The notes under the pieces were generated by a model. That model saw only the letters and a list, made by a program, of their open reading frames with translations, was not told the origin of the DNA and did not search any database. Of a stretch of 64,000 nt of DNA, positions 45,270 through 53,925 are shown piece after piece. A program made the position numbers and the translations under genes. Source of the stretch: Kamptonema formosum PCC 6407 (GTDB lineage: Bacteria > Cyanobacteriota > Cyanobacteriia > Cyanobacteriales > Microcoleaceae); NCBI RefSeq assembly GCF_000332155.1, contig NZ_KB235898.1, forward strand, positions 1,047,729 to 1,111,728, in the 5' to 3' direction. How positions within the stretch are numbered: position 1 is the first letter of the stretch; every line of letters begins with the position of its first letter.

Positions 45270-45961
45270 TGAATTTGTATTTTCTTGTGGAAGGAGCAAC
45301 AACTGAGAAAAAAGTTTATCCAGCTTGGCTGGCTCATCTTTTACCAGAACTACAACGAGTCCAAAGTTACGATCTGGTGAACGAAAAAAATTATTACCTG
45401 ATTAGCGGAGAAGGGTATCCTTCAATATATAATTTTATTGGAAATTCAATTGAAGACATCAACGCTAGTGGAAAGTATAATTATTTTGTAGTTTGTCTAG
45501 ATGCAGAGGAAAATACTGTCACAGAGCTTAAAACTGAAATTTATGATTTTTTAAGTACGCAACAATTAATATTAAACAATACAAAATTTGTTCTGATTAT
45601 TCAAAATCGCTGTTTGGAAACGTGGCTACTAGGTAATCGAAAGATTTACTCAAAACAGCCTCAAAGCCAACCATTATTAGATTATACTAAATATTATAAT
45701 GTTTCAGCGCACGATCCAGAAATGATGGGAAAATATAAGGATTTTAATACCCATGCTCAGTTTCACGAGTCTTATTTAAAAGCATTATTTGAAGCTAAAA
45801 ATGAAAAAAAATCATATACAAAACAAAGACCGGGGGATGTATTAAAGCCATTTTATTTAGATCAATTAGTGGCCAGAATTCAACAGGAGCCTCAACATTT
45901 GACTAGCTTCAGGTATTTTATCGATTTTTGTAATACAATTAGATCGCAATTACAAAACTAA
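45269..45961 (+). CDS. TOPRIM-like effector partner of the ATPase
   Basis: A 230-residue product. It starts MNLYFLVEGATTEKKVYPAW, where VEGxTE is the first TOPRIM motif with the catalytic Glu. YNYFVVCLDAEENTV gives the second acidic motif, and IIQNRCLETWLLG follows the usual layout of DUF4435/OLD/RloB-like TOPRIM nucleases. It overlaps the ATPase stop by one base, so expression is coupled. A Lys-rich stretch (EAKNEKKSYTKQRPG) lies near residue 175. The nuclease role is inferred; in PARIS-like systems the TOPRIM partner is released by the ATPase on phage sensing. Confidence 0.65.
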   Translation: MNLYFLVEGATTEKKVYPAWLAHLLPELQRVQSYDLVNEKNYYLISGEGYPSIYNFIGNSIEDINASGKYNYFVVCLDAEENTVTELKTEIYDFLSTQQLILNNTKFVLIIQNRCLETWLLGNRKIYSKQPQSQPLLDYTKYYNVSAHDPEMMGKYKDFNTHAQFHESYLKALFEAKNEKKSYTKQRPGDVLKPFYLDQLVARIQQEPQHLTSFRYFIDFCNTIRSQLQN

Positions 45962-45979
45962 TTAAACTTTTAATTACCT

Positions 45980-46834
45980 ATGACTAACCCCACAGCAACT
46001 TTACTAATTTCTTGTCCAGATAGACGCGGACTTGTTGCTAAATTTGCCAACTTCATCTATGGACATAATGGGAATATTATCCACGCCGATCAGCACACTG
46101 ACTTTGCGGCTGGACTGTTCCTTACTAGGATAGAATGGCAATTAGAAGGATTTGATTTATCCAGAGAAGAAATAGCACCCGCTTTCAGTGCGATCGCGCA
46201 ACCCCTCGAAGCTAACTGGCAACTACACTTTTCCGATACAATACGGCGAATGGCTATTTGGGTAAGCCGCCAAGACCATTGTTTGTTAGATTTGATTTGG
46301 CGACAACAATCTCAAGAACTTTTAGCCGAAATTCCTTTAATTATCAGTAACCATCCCAACTTAAAGCCAATTGCCGATCGGTGTGGTGCAGATTTCTACC
46401 ATATTCCGATTAGCAAAGATAGCAAATCAGAGCAGGAAGCCCAACATTTAAAACTATTAAATCAGTATAACATAGATTTAGTTGTACTAGCTAAATATAT
46501 GCAGATTTTGAGTGCTGAATTTATTGCGAATTTCCCCCAAATTATCAACATTCATCACTCATTTTTGCCCGCTTTCGTGGGTGCAAAACCTTACGAACGC
46601 GCCTATGAACGAGGAGTAAAGATTATCGGCGCAACTGCACATTATGTGACATCAGACTTAGATGCAGGGCCGATTATAGAGCAAGATGTCGAACGAGTTA
46701 GTCACCGAGATGAAGTCTCAGACTTAATTCGCAAAGGCAAAGATTTAGAGCGAATAGTGTTGGCAAGAGCAGTGCGATCGCACTTGCGAAACCGTGTCTT
46801 AGTTTATGGGAATAAGACAGTTGTATTTGAGTGA
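45980..46834 (+). CDS. purU: Formyltetrahydrofolate deformylase
   Basis: A 284-residue product. An N-terminal ACT domain (ATLLISCPDRRGLVAKFANF) is followed by a formyltransferase-like domain with INIHHSFLPAF, GATAHYVTSDLDAGPIIEQD and the catalytic Asn/His/Asp set. It hydrolyses 10-formyl-THF to formate and THF, balancing one-carbon units for purine synthesis. It lies 18 bp after the defence-like pair in the same direction, so it may share their transcript, although it is a core gene. It is convergent with the tubulin/motor operon. Confidence 0.95.
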   Translation: MTNPTATLLISCPDRRGLVAKFANFIYGHNGNIIHADQHTDFAAGLFLTRIEWQLEGFDLSREEIAPAFSAIAQPLEANWQLHFSDTIRRMAIWVSRQDHCLLDLIWRQQSQELLAEIPLIISNHPNLKPIADRCGADFYHIPISKDSKSEQEAQHLKLLNQYNIDLVVLAKYMQILSAEFIANFPQIINIHHSFLPAFVGAKPYERAYERGVKIIGATAHYVTSDLDAGPIIEQDVERVSHRDEVSDLIRKGKDLERIVLARAVRSHLRNRVLVYGNKTVVFE

Positions 46835-46871
46835 GCGGAGCCAATAAAATATTATAATAATAAAACTAAAG

Positions 46872-47678
46872 CTATTTTTCAACAGCCGGGGGTGTAAAGC
46901 GAATTTCGATACGTCTCCTAGTGGGATCGGGAGCGCGATCGCTTGGGGCGTATTCTCCAGTCGGTAAAAATAGTTGTGCTGCTGAATAAGCGCGGAATTT
47001 TAAACCTTGTAGTTGACCTGTTTTTTGTTGAACTGCTTGCAAATTTTTGACTACTGCTAAAGCCCGCATTAATCCCAAATCTGCATTAGAACCTGCTTTT
47101 AAATTACTGACAGATTCATTGCCAATGGCTACATTTTCTAAAGTTTGATCGAGATTGCTAATCGGTGCTACTGTTTCTTGACCGTCAGTATGACCAATTA
47201 TTTCTACAACATAGCCGGGATATTGCTTGGCAAAACTTTCAAGTTGATTGACTACATTGTTATCGATAAATAAACGCAGACCCTCTGGTAAATCCGCTCG
47301 TCCGGCTTCAAATTTAAGAGGGCGTTTTTCAGAATCTATATCGGAGTCTTTAATGATAATTAAAGGTGGAGACTGTAAACTTTCTATTTTTTGTTGAAGT
47401 CCTTTAATTTCATTTTCTTTTTCATTAAGATAATTATTTTTTAGCTGCAATTCTGATTTTGAATCATTAAGTATTTGCGTAATCTCTGCGATTTCTCTTT
47501 GAGCTTTAGCCAGTTGGTCACTTGTATTTTCTGCTGTTGATTTTAAGAAGGCAGATTTGACTAAAGCTAACAAAAGAAATAAATTGATAATCATAAAGGC
47601 GTTAGACATCAAATCTGTGAAGGCGGGCCAGATATTGAGGTCTTCATCGGAATCTGTGGAACGATCGCGGCGACGCAT
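46872..47678 (-). CDS. MotB/ZorB-like OmpA-family stator protein
   Basis: A 268-residue product and the last gene of a four-gene operon. A MotB-type N-terminus carries one membrane helix (~24-44) preceded by IWPAFTDLMSNAFMI, with Asp22 in the place of the proton-carrying Asp of MotB/ZorB. A coiled coil (~45-100) leads to an OmpA-type peptidoglycan-binding domain with VVEIIGHTDG (GHTD 162-165) and the closing PDPTRRRIEIRF. It should sit in the inner membrane, anchored to the cell wall, as the stator of an ion-driven motor with the MotA-like product encoded 34 bp upstream. The gene is not a flagellar component: no flagellar genes are seen. Confidence 0.88.
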   Translation of the reverse strand: MRRRDRSTDSDEDLNIWPAFTDLMSNAFMIINLFLLLALVKSAFLKSTAENTSDQLAKAQREIAEITQILNDSKSELQLKNNYLNEKENEIKGLQQKIESLQSPPLIIIKDSDIDSEKRPLKFEAGRADLPEGLRLFIDNNVVNQLESFAKQYPGYVVEIIGHTDGQETVAPISNLDQTLENVAIGNESVSNLKAGSNADLGLMRALAVVKNLQAVQQKTGQLQGLKFRAYSAAQLFLPTGEYAPSDRAPDPTRRRIEIRFTPPAVEK

Positions 47679-47712
47679 AATTTAAAGTTCTCAGTTGTGG
47701 TTAAGTTTTTAC

Positions 47713-49266
47713 TTATTCATTCGGCGTATTTTCTCGTTTTTCTAACTCTTCCAATAAATTTTTATCGCTTATATGCCTATCTACGACAGGACTTTCTAAG
47801 TTCTCTTTTAATATTTCTACCAACTCAGCAAACTCATATTTTATGTCACTAAGATGGTTGACATATTCCTCAATACTTGTGGCTATCGTTTGCGATTGTA
47901 GCTTGTTATTGTCAGCTTGATTATTCATAGTTTCTGCAACCCTAACAGTCAAAGTCTCCATACTGTGATTAACCTGGTTTGTATAGTTATTAATAGTTTG
48001 TACTAAGTTTGTTAACTCAACTTGCACTTTGTCTAAACTATCTACTCTAACCACGACTCGTTTCTGTAGCTTGTCAAGCGTTGTGACAGCAGACTCAAAA
48101 CTTTGAGATCCTTGCTGAAATTTGGGAATAATCTGACTAAGTGATTGCTGATTAATTTGATGTAATTCTAACACTTGTACTGAACTTTGATTAAGTCTAC
48201 TAATTTCTGCTGTCATGTTTACCAACTCTTGACTAAAATCCTCAATTTGACTCAAGATATTGCCAAGAGATTGAACGCTATCAGCTAGACTTGATGAGGA
48301 ATTAGAAAAATTATTTTGAACATTAGCTAAATTAGTTGTAGCTAGTGACAATTTTTGGGGAAACTCATTTTTCTCAAAGGCTTTAGATACTTCGATAAAT
48401 TTCCCAGCAGCTTCTTTCAATTCATTAGCACCTCTTGAGATTGAACCAGAAGCTTCAGCTAACCCCCCGTAAACTTGTTCGGCTAAATTAGCAGCCTTAA
48501 GGTTAGCTTCAATAATTTCTTGAATCTTATCTTTGAGAGCAGATTCTACACCCTCGCGGACAGTTTGACCAAATCTAGTTAAAAAGTTGTCAAAGGTATC
48601 TGCCATCCCTTTAACTACTTTATCAAGCCGAGTTTTCCCCTGTACCGTTGGCTGATAAACATTATCTAAATAATCTTCTAAAGAGCTAATTAACTGTGAC
48701 TTAGCTAAACCTGTATTCCAAATTAGATTAACCACAGTCAAAGTGGAACTAAAAAATACTGCAATTAAACTGCTAATAAAGGCAATTCCCATCCCTTTCA
48801 GGGGTACTTGCAATTCATTAAGTAATAAATTAGTATCTTTACTTTCTTGAAGGGTTTGACTCAGACTAGATAAGTTAAGGGTGATTCCTAGAAAAGTTCC
48901 TAACAAACCAAAAGATAGCAAAAGATTAGGCAAAATCCGACAAAAATAATCAACGCGATCGTAATTAAAGGATATTCCCAAAAACCTCAATTTTTGTTGA
49001 CTATAAATCCCATCAATTAAAGCCGCTGAATTAACTTCTTCTAGATACTCGCTAGCAGCTTTAAATCTACTTTCCAAGTCTTCTACAATTCTCGGTTTCG
49101 AGCCTGCTTGGTTATCCTTCAGCAGCAATCTCACTTCTTTTGTCTTTTTCACTAAATTGCCATAAAGACTAATTCGTTGAATTGCAGCAAATAAAGCAGG
49201 TAAAATTACTAGCACTATGGTGGGAATAAGTAAGTATACGGGAAATAAATTTAACCATTCAAACAT
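47713..49266 (-). CDS. MotA/ZorA-like proton channel with long coiled-coil tail
   Basis: A 517-residue product from the ATG at 49266 (AGGAG 12 bases upstream); a longer frame to 49326 is less likely. Three membrane helices are clear: ~8-29, ~111-131 (LPNLLLSFGLLGTFLGITLN, the MotA/TolQ/ExbB-type helix) and ~157-183. Residues ~200-517 are a long cytoplasmic coiled coil (NELKEAAGKFIEVSKAFEKN; LTNLVQTINNYTNQVNHSME). MotA-type proteins form a pentamer around a MotB-type dimer; an extended cytoplasmic tail is the hallmark of ZorA in Zorya antiphage defence. Here the partners are a tubulin-like GTPase and a vWA protein instead of ZorC/D/E. Confidence 0.85.
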   Translation of the reverse strand: MFEWLNLFPVYLLIPTIVLVILPALFAAIQRISLYGNLVKKTKEVRLLLKDNQAGSKPRIVEDLESRFKAASEYLEEVNSAALIDGIYSQQKLRFLGISFNYDRVDYFCRILPNLLLSFGLLGTFLGITLNLSSLSQTLQESKDTNLLLNELQVPLKGMGIAFISSLIAVFFSSTLTVVNLIWNTGLAKSQLISSLEDYLDNVYQPTVQGKTRLDKVVKGMADTFDNFLTRFGQTVREGVESALKDKIQEIIEANLKAANLAEQVYGGLAEASGSISRGANELKEAAGKFIEVSKAFEKNEFPQKLSLATTNLANVQNNFSNSSSSLADSVQSLGNILSQIEDFSQELVNMTAEISRLNQSSVQVLELHQINQQSLSQIIPKFQQGSQSFESAVTTLDKLQKRVVVRVDSLDKVQVELTNLVQTINNYTNQVNHSMETLTVRVAETMNNQADNNKLQSQTIATSIEEYVNHLSDIKYEFAELVEILKENLESPVVDRHISDKNLLEELEKRENTPNE

Positions 49267-49334
49267 CAGTAAATACACTCCTATATTAATTTTTTTATAG
49301 AGCTGTGGCGGGGAAATCCCCGCCATAATCAGAA

Positions 49335-52300
49335 TTAAATCGGATATTTTTTCAAAATATCTTCCCGTAACTTTTCATACTCCTTATCTGTAACAATCCC
49401 ATCATTGACATCCTGTTTCAACCGCTCCAATTCTTGCCGTCTCTTAGTACGATTATCAACAACATCAGTAGGTTCAACAACTATTTCTGGCTGCGTAAAT
49501 TGCTGATAAGCACCGATTCCGGGAGGGGAAGTATTAGGATTTAGCGAACTTTTAAATCGTTCCTCCATCTGTTTGCGAAAACGATTAATAATTCCCTCCT
49601 TAGCTGGCATTTCAGTAGTGGCTGGAACTCCAACCACTGTAGCTCTGTAAGGATAATTAGGACTATCTTCTGTCAAATTATCTACCAGATTTACAAATTG
49701 CCGCAATTTGGGTAAATAGTCTTTCTCCCAAAGAGCGGGATGTTTTTCAATCTGAGCAATTGCTCTCTCTAAAAACCCCTTTAAAGCATCAGTCATATCC
49801 CGCCGATTAGCCAACTCTTCGAGTGCTTGATTCCATACCGGGCTAATCCCAGCAGTATAATAACAGTCACGCAATTCGTCATAATACTGAAATTCTAACT
49901 GCTGAGTATCTGCATTTTTACCAATTAGATCGAAAGCCAAACAAGGATAAAAAACATCCTCTAATTCCTCGATTTTCAGAGCATCAGGTGGCATAATATC
50001 AGTGAAGGTAATTCGGTAGTCATTGTGCAGAAAAGAACTCTCCGAATTTCCTTCGCGAATGTAAGGATTTCGCATCTGTTCCAAACCACTAATTAGTCTC
50101 AGTGGAAACCCCGCATACTCAGTCACAATTAAAATTTCATCCTCAGCTTGAGTAGGTTTCAAAACACTTTCAGCAATTCCCAAATCTCGTCCAAGAGTGA
50201 TTTTAAACTGCTGCACTTCCGACTCGTCAGTATCTTTAAAACCCACCAAATCGCTTCTTTTAGCAGGACTATTCCGAAAGTAAGGATCGCTCAAATTCAA
50301 ACGGAGTAGGGGTTCAGCTTGCTGTTTAATTTGTCCCAAACGAGTCGAACGATCCTGAATTGAATAATTTTGGATAAAACGCTTAATCACGGATTGCACA
50401 ATCTGAGTGCTGCGAGAACCAAATAACCTATCAACGGTCAAATCAATTTCTTTTTGTAGTTGTATTTGAGTTGTCTTATCCATTAAATAAGCAATCGAAT
50501 CTCCTACTCCCGAAACTTGTGTAATCTCCTTACTTACTAATACCAACTGAGAGCGAAAATCTTGCTCTGGTAGCAAAGTTTTATAACACCCCTCAATATC
50601 CTCATTGTCAAAAATTGCCTCGCCACTCATCTCATCAAAATTCAATTGCCTTAAATCGCTTTCCTCTTTCTCATAGTCACTCTTTAAATTATCCGCTACG
50701 CGGTTAAAACCCGCCACTTGAGTTGCACGTTCTAAAACGTGCTTCTGCAAACTACCCACAATTTGCAAAGCTTCCTGAGTCACAGCTAAATCAAAATTGT
50801 GCTTAATTAAATCGCAAACTTCCCGCACAACTCTTTTCGCCTCAGCTTGCACTTGCCGATTTTTACTACCCACAATTGGCAGCTCAAATCTCTGCTCAAT
50901 ATCCTCAATTATTTCCTCTGCATCGCGCCATTTCTTCTCCACATCTTCTAATTTACGATTTCCTCCAAAATTAGTAATCTCCTCCTCTAACTGACGCTGA
51001 TAACTATTCAAATCAGTCTCCAAAGCATCCAACCAATCACGACCGCTTTTAATCGAAAACTTTACATTTCCCGGAGTCAATAAACTCGCCAAAAACTGAT
51101 CGATGTCCTGCTTAAGCTGCTCTGTAATCGTGGGACGAATTTGTAACAATCTTGTCAGCCAAATTCCTCTCGTACTCTCAGTTTCCCCAGGCTGAGTTTT
51201 GCGAAACTGCTCTCGAAACTCTCGCGGTAATGTTTGCCTAACTCCAATGCGGTCATCCTTACTTTTACAATCATTAATTACCCGCTCTAACTTAGCATTT
51301 CTCCAAGTATTGAGGGTACTAACAAAAGTCTTGTTCGATTCTTGTACAGCTTCCGCTAATCTAGTAGTAAAACCATCCCGATTAGCTAAATCGCTATGCC
51401 AACGATACTGAATTAAAAACTGTTCAAGTAACAATTGTGGATCTGGGCTTTGTCCTTCTCCATTTAACCAGAATGTTACTAATTTTAAACTAATTCGAGT
51501 CAAAGCAATTTGTACAATAATATCGCGGGGAAAATAAATCGCTGCGAGTCCGAAAGTTAAATACCGCTGAATATTCGGTCGCGGGTGGCCGTCCCACTGA
51601 ATTAAATGCTGCAAGAAGTTATCTCGCATTCCCTTAACTACAGGCGCTAATTCTCCTGAAAAATCCAGCGCTATTTTATGAGCAATCACATTACATAATT
51701 TGCGCTGTTCCAGAATCGAATACTCCCCCGCAGTTTGATTAGAAACTAAATAAGCATAGTCAAAAGGCGGTCGCGATTCCTGCACTAAAATCAAGTCTTG
51801 CATATCATAACAAGCCTCAAATTTAGTGCCGGGAGTGGTGTAATAATTCAATTCCTTAAGTGCAGCATAAGTATTGGCACTCATATTAGAAGTATTGCCG
51901 TATAATTGCGGACTAATTACCAAATAGCCGACAATTTGGGCCCCTTGTTCGCCATAAGCTTGTCTGAGGCTATAAGCAATATCTAAAAACATTCCGCTAC
52001 CAGTCCCACCGCACAGAGAACCTACGACAAAAATATTCAATCCTGGTTCAATTCTTAAGCCAGATTTTAGTAAAGTTGCTTCGTGTCCCCGCGTCCGTCT
52101 TTCTGCGGTTTCAACGGCAGTTTTAATCTTTTGATAATTGTGAAAAAAAGCTAATCTGCCTACAGGTCTAATTCCTTTTGCTCCCTCTTCTACTGCTTTA
52201 ATATTGCGTAGTAATTGGGGTGGAAACCAGCGAGCAATATGGTCGTAAGGCCCTTGCCGATCGTAGTTAGAACGTCGTTCTAAGCCTTGTACAAAGTTAG

Positions 52301-52586
52301 TTACTTCTGCTGATGTCATGGTCGCGCCTACTTTTTCAGAGTCGCGAAAACTGAGGTCAACACCATGATAGGTACTACCAGTTCGCAAACCCGATACTTG
52401 GGTTGCTGCTTTATCAGTATCAATATGAACAAAACTCACAATTGGCAACTGGCTTAAATCGCCATAGCGATCTACAATTAAGCGGCGAATTCGCATTAAA
52501 ACATCTCTGCCCGTACCCCCTAAACCAATGCAAACAGTCCTGTTTATACCCCGCACTTGCCGATCGCTGCTTGTAGATTGAGTCAT
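49335..52586 (-). CDS. Giant tubulin/FtsZ-like GTPase (Tubulin_2 type)
   Basis: The product has 1083 residues. The N-terminal third is a tubulin-like nucleotide-binding domain: CIGLGGTGRDVLMRIRR (19-35), an aspartate-containing strand SFVHIDTDKAA and the diagnostic FVVGSLCGGTGSGMFLDIAY (~185-205). The middle contains coiled coils (~530-620) and charged helical regions. The C-terminus (LERLKQDVNDGIVTDKEYEK, ~1050-1083) looks like a SHOCT oligomerisation or targeting motif. The protein is far larger than FtsZ (~400) and fits the Tubulin_2/FtsZ-like family predicted to remodel membranes together with vWA and OmpA-family proteins. It is tightly packed (22 bp after the vWA gene). GTP-dependent polymerisation is inferred from the GGTGSG signature. 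Confidence 0.88.
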   Translation of the reverse strand: MTQSTSSDRQVRGINRTVCIGLGGTGRDVLMRIRRLIVDRYGDLSQLPIVSFVHIDTDKAATQVSGLRTGSTYHGVDLSFRDSEKVGATMTSAEVTNFVQGLERRSNYDRQGPYDHIARWFPPQLLRNIKAVEEGAKGIRPVGRLAFFHNYQKIKTAVETAERRTRGHEATLLKSGLRIEPGLNIFVVGSLCGGTGSGMFLDIAYSLRQAYGEQGAQIVGYLVISPQLYGNTSNMSANTYAALKELNYYTTPGTKFEACYDMQDLILVQESRPPFDYAYLVSNQTAGEYSILEQRKLCNVIAHKIALDFSGELAPVVKGMRDNFLQHLIQWDGHPRPNIQRYLTFGLAAIYFPRDIIVQIALTRISLKLVTFWLNGEGQSPDPQLLLEQFLIQYRWHSDLANRDGFTTRLAEAVQESNKTFVSTLNTWRNAKLERVINDCKSKDDRIGVRQTLPREFREQFRKTQPGETESTRGIWLTRLLQIRPTITEQLKQDIDQFLASLLTPGNVKFSIKSGRDWLDALETDLNSYQRQLEEEITNFGGNRKLEDVEKKWRDAEEIIEDIEQRFELPIVGSKNRQVQAEAKRVVREVCDLIKHNFDLAVTQEALQIVGSLQKHVLERATQVAGFNRVADNLKSDYEKEESDLRQLNFDEMSGEAIFDNEDIEGCYKTLLPEQDFRSQLVLVSKEITQVSGVGDSIAYLMDKTTQIQLQKEIDLTVDRLFGSRSTQIVQSVIKRFIQNYSIQDRSTRLGQIKQQAEPLLRLNLSDPYFRNSPAKRSDLVGFKDTDESEVQQFKITLGRDLGIAESVLKPTQAEDEILIVTEYAGFPLRLISGLEQMRNPYIREGNSESSFLHNDYRITFTDIMPPDALKIEELEDVFYPCLAFDLIGKNADTQQLEFQYYDELRDCYYTAGISPVWNQALEELANRRDMTDALKGFLERAIAQIEKHPALWEKDYLPKLRQFVNLVDNLTEDSPNYPYRATVVGVPATTEMPAKEGIINRFRKQMEERFKSSLNPNTSPPGIGAYQQFTQPEIVVEPTDVVDNRTKRRQELERLKQDVNDGIVTDKEYEKLREDILKKYPI

Positions 52587-52608
52587 ATTTATATCCCCGA
52601 TTGTTTAT

Positions 52609-53757
52609 TTATTTTTTAACTTGAATTACAATCTCGTATTCTCGTTTTTTTGCATCGGGACAATTGAGCCTAATCCTGGTAGTATTAGTTATCAAAGTCC
52701 GCTCTGTCACTTCTTTCCCATTCAAAAAAATAGCCGCCTCTCCAGTTGGTTCTAAATAAAGTTTCTCCCCCTTTCGTAATAAATAAGCTCTGACTTCTGG
52801 CCCTGGAGTATCAATCGAATCAGCACAGCTAGATTCGTACTCGCCAATTGCAATTCTTTGATTATTTCCCAGATAGCATACTTGGTCATCCTCCTTCGCT
52901 GTTGCCCTCAAATCTACAGCCAGAGTCCATTTCCTTTGCAGCCGCCAGAACTTGCTGCCCGTAACTACAACAGCAGCCAAGGCAATTCCCGAAATTAATA
53001 CAGGCAACCATAACTGATTCAATAAATAAGCAGAAACTAAACAAGTTTCTCGGCCTCCCGGTGCTGGTGTACAAAACTCTTGTACGTTGGGGGAAATATC
53101 AACTACACTTAATTTATATTGCTTATTATCTTTAGTTTTAATGGCTAGCGATCGCTCCCGCAAAGGCAATACCTGAAGCCAATTTTGACGCTGTTGACTC
53201 GCTTCAGAATTCCCAATCCGAAACTGACTATCAGCAGGCGTTTCTACCCACTCCCCGGAACTAGCAGGCGACTGAGTAAATAAGGGTGCATCGCTAATCC
53301 AAACTACAGACTGAGGTTTAATTGGTTGATTCTGTGACAAACGACACTGATTAATATTTGCCAGACCTTGATAAATAGTAAGTTCTGCCTGTTGAATATC
53401 TGTATTTTGAAAATTTAGATTAGGCTGAAAAGGAATAGCTTGTAAAATTAGGTCGAGATCCTTCTTGCCATTAAACTTAATAGAATTTTCTGGCAGCAAA
53501 GGATTGACATTAGCCGCCAGAGGATTTACTGTAGTTGCAAAAGGCACAACATAGACCGTATCTCCAGGCCGCAAACTATCCTCAACTATCTGACGCAAAC
53601 GGATGCGACCCTCATCATTAAGGCCAACACTCTCCGTTAAATCAATTGCCAAAACTACATCGCGTCCGCCGTGAAGACGAGCAACCAATTCCATGCCCGT
53701 TTTTTGTAAAGGGGCAAGCGGTTGCCCTGGAGTAACTGCCTGACAAGACTCAGCCAA
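52609..53757 (-). CDS. vWA-domain membrane protein with FHA-like C-terminus
   Basis: A 382-residue product. A von Willebrand A domain (~33-200) has a MIDAS-type motif DLTES (39-43) and WISDAP (153-158). One membrane helix (~249-267, LWLPVLISGIALAAVVVTG) follows a Cys-containing loop. The last ~90 residues (RIAIGEYESSCADSIDTPG, AAIFLNGKEVTERTLITNTT) look like a beta-sandwich of FHA type, which binds phosphothreonine. It is the first gene of the operon. The start is unsure: TTG 53757 is preceded by a nearby in-frame TAG, and no export signal is present although the topology suggests that vWA is outside the cytoplasm. A decayed or missed N-terminus is possible. Confidence 0.75.
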   Translation of the reverse strand: MAESCQAVTPGQPLAPLQKTGMELVARLHGGRDVVLAIDLTESVGLNDEGRIRLRQIVEDSLRPGDTVYVVPFATTVNPLAANVNPLLPENSIKFNGKKDLDLILQAIPFQPNLNFQNTDIQQAELTIYQGLANINQCRLSQNQPIKPQSVVWISDAPLFTQSPASSGEWVETPADSQFRIGNSEASQQRQNWLQVLPLRERSLAIKTKDNKQYKLSVVDISPNVQEFCTPAPGGRETCLVSAYLLNQLWLPVLISGIALAAVVVTGSKFWRLQRKWTLAVDLRATAKEDDQVCYLGNNQRIAIGEYESSCADSIDTPGPEVRAYLLRKGEKLYLEPTGEAAIFLNGKEVTERTLITNTTRIRLNCPDAKKREYEIVIQVKK

Positions 53758-53925
53758 GAAAGTAGAACCCTAAAGTTATTTGGAGTATTATACTACAAGA
53801 ACTGTAAGAATAGAGCTAAGGACAGGTTTGCAAACTGTCCCTCAAATACCACATAACCATTAAAATATCAGAGATATTAAAGTTGTAGTCAATAATTTTC
53901 TCTCTAAAAACTCAGGAAATACCCT

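Noticed and set aside
46872..49266. MotA/MotB-like genes as flagellar or Tol-Pal genes
   Set aside because: No flagellar or tol genes nearby; the long coiled-coil tail and tubulin/vWA partners do not fit either system.
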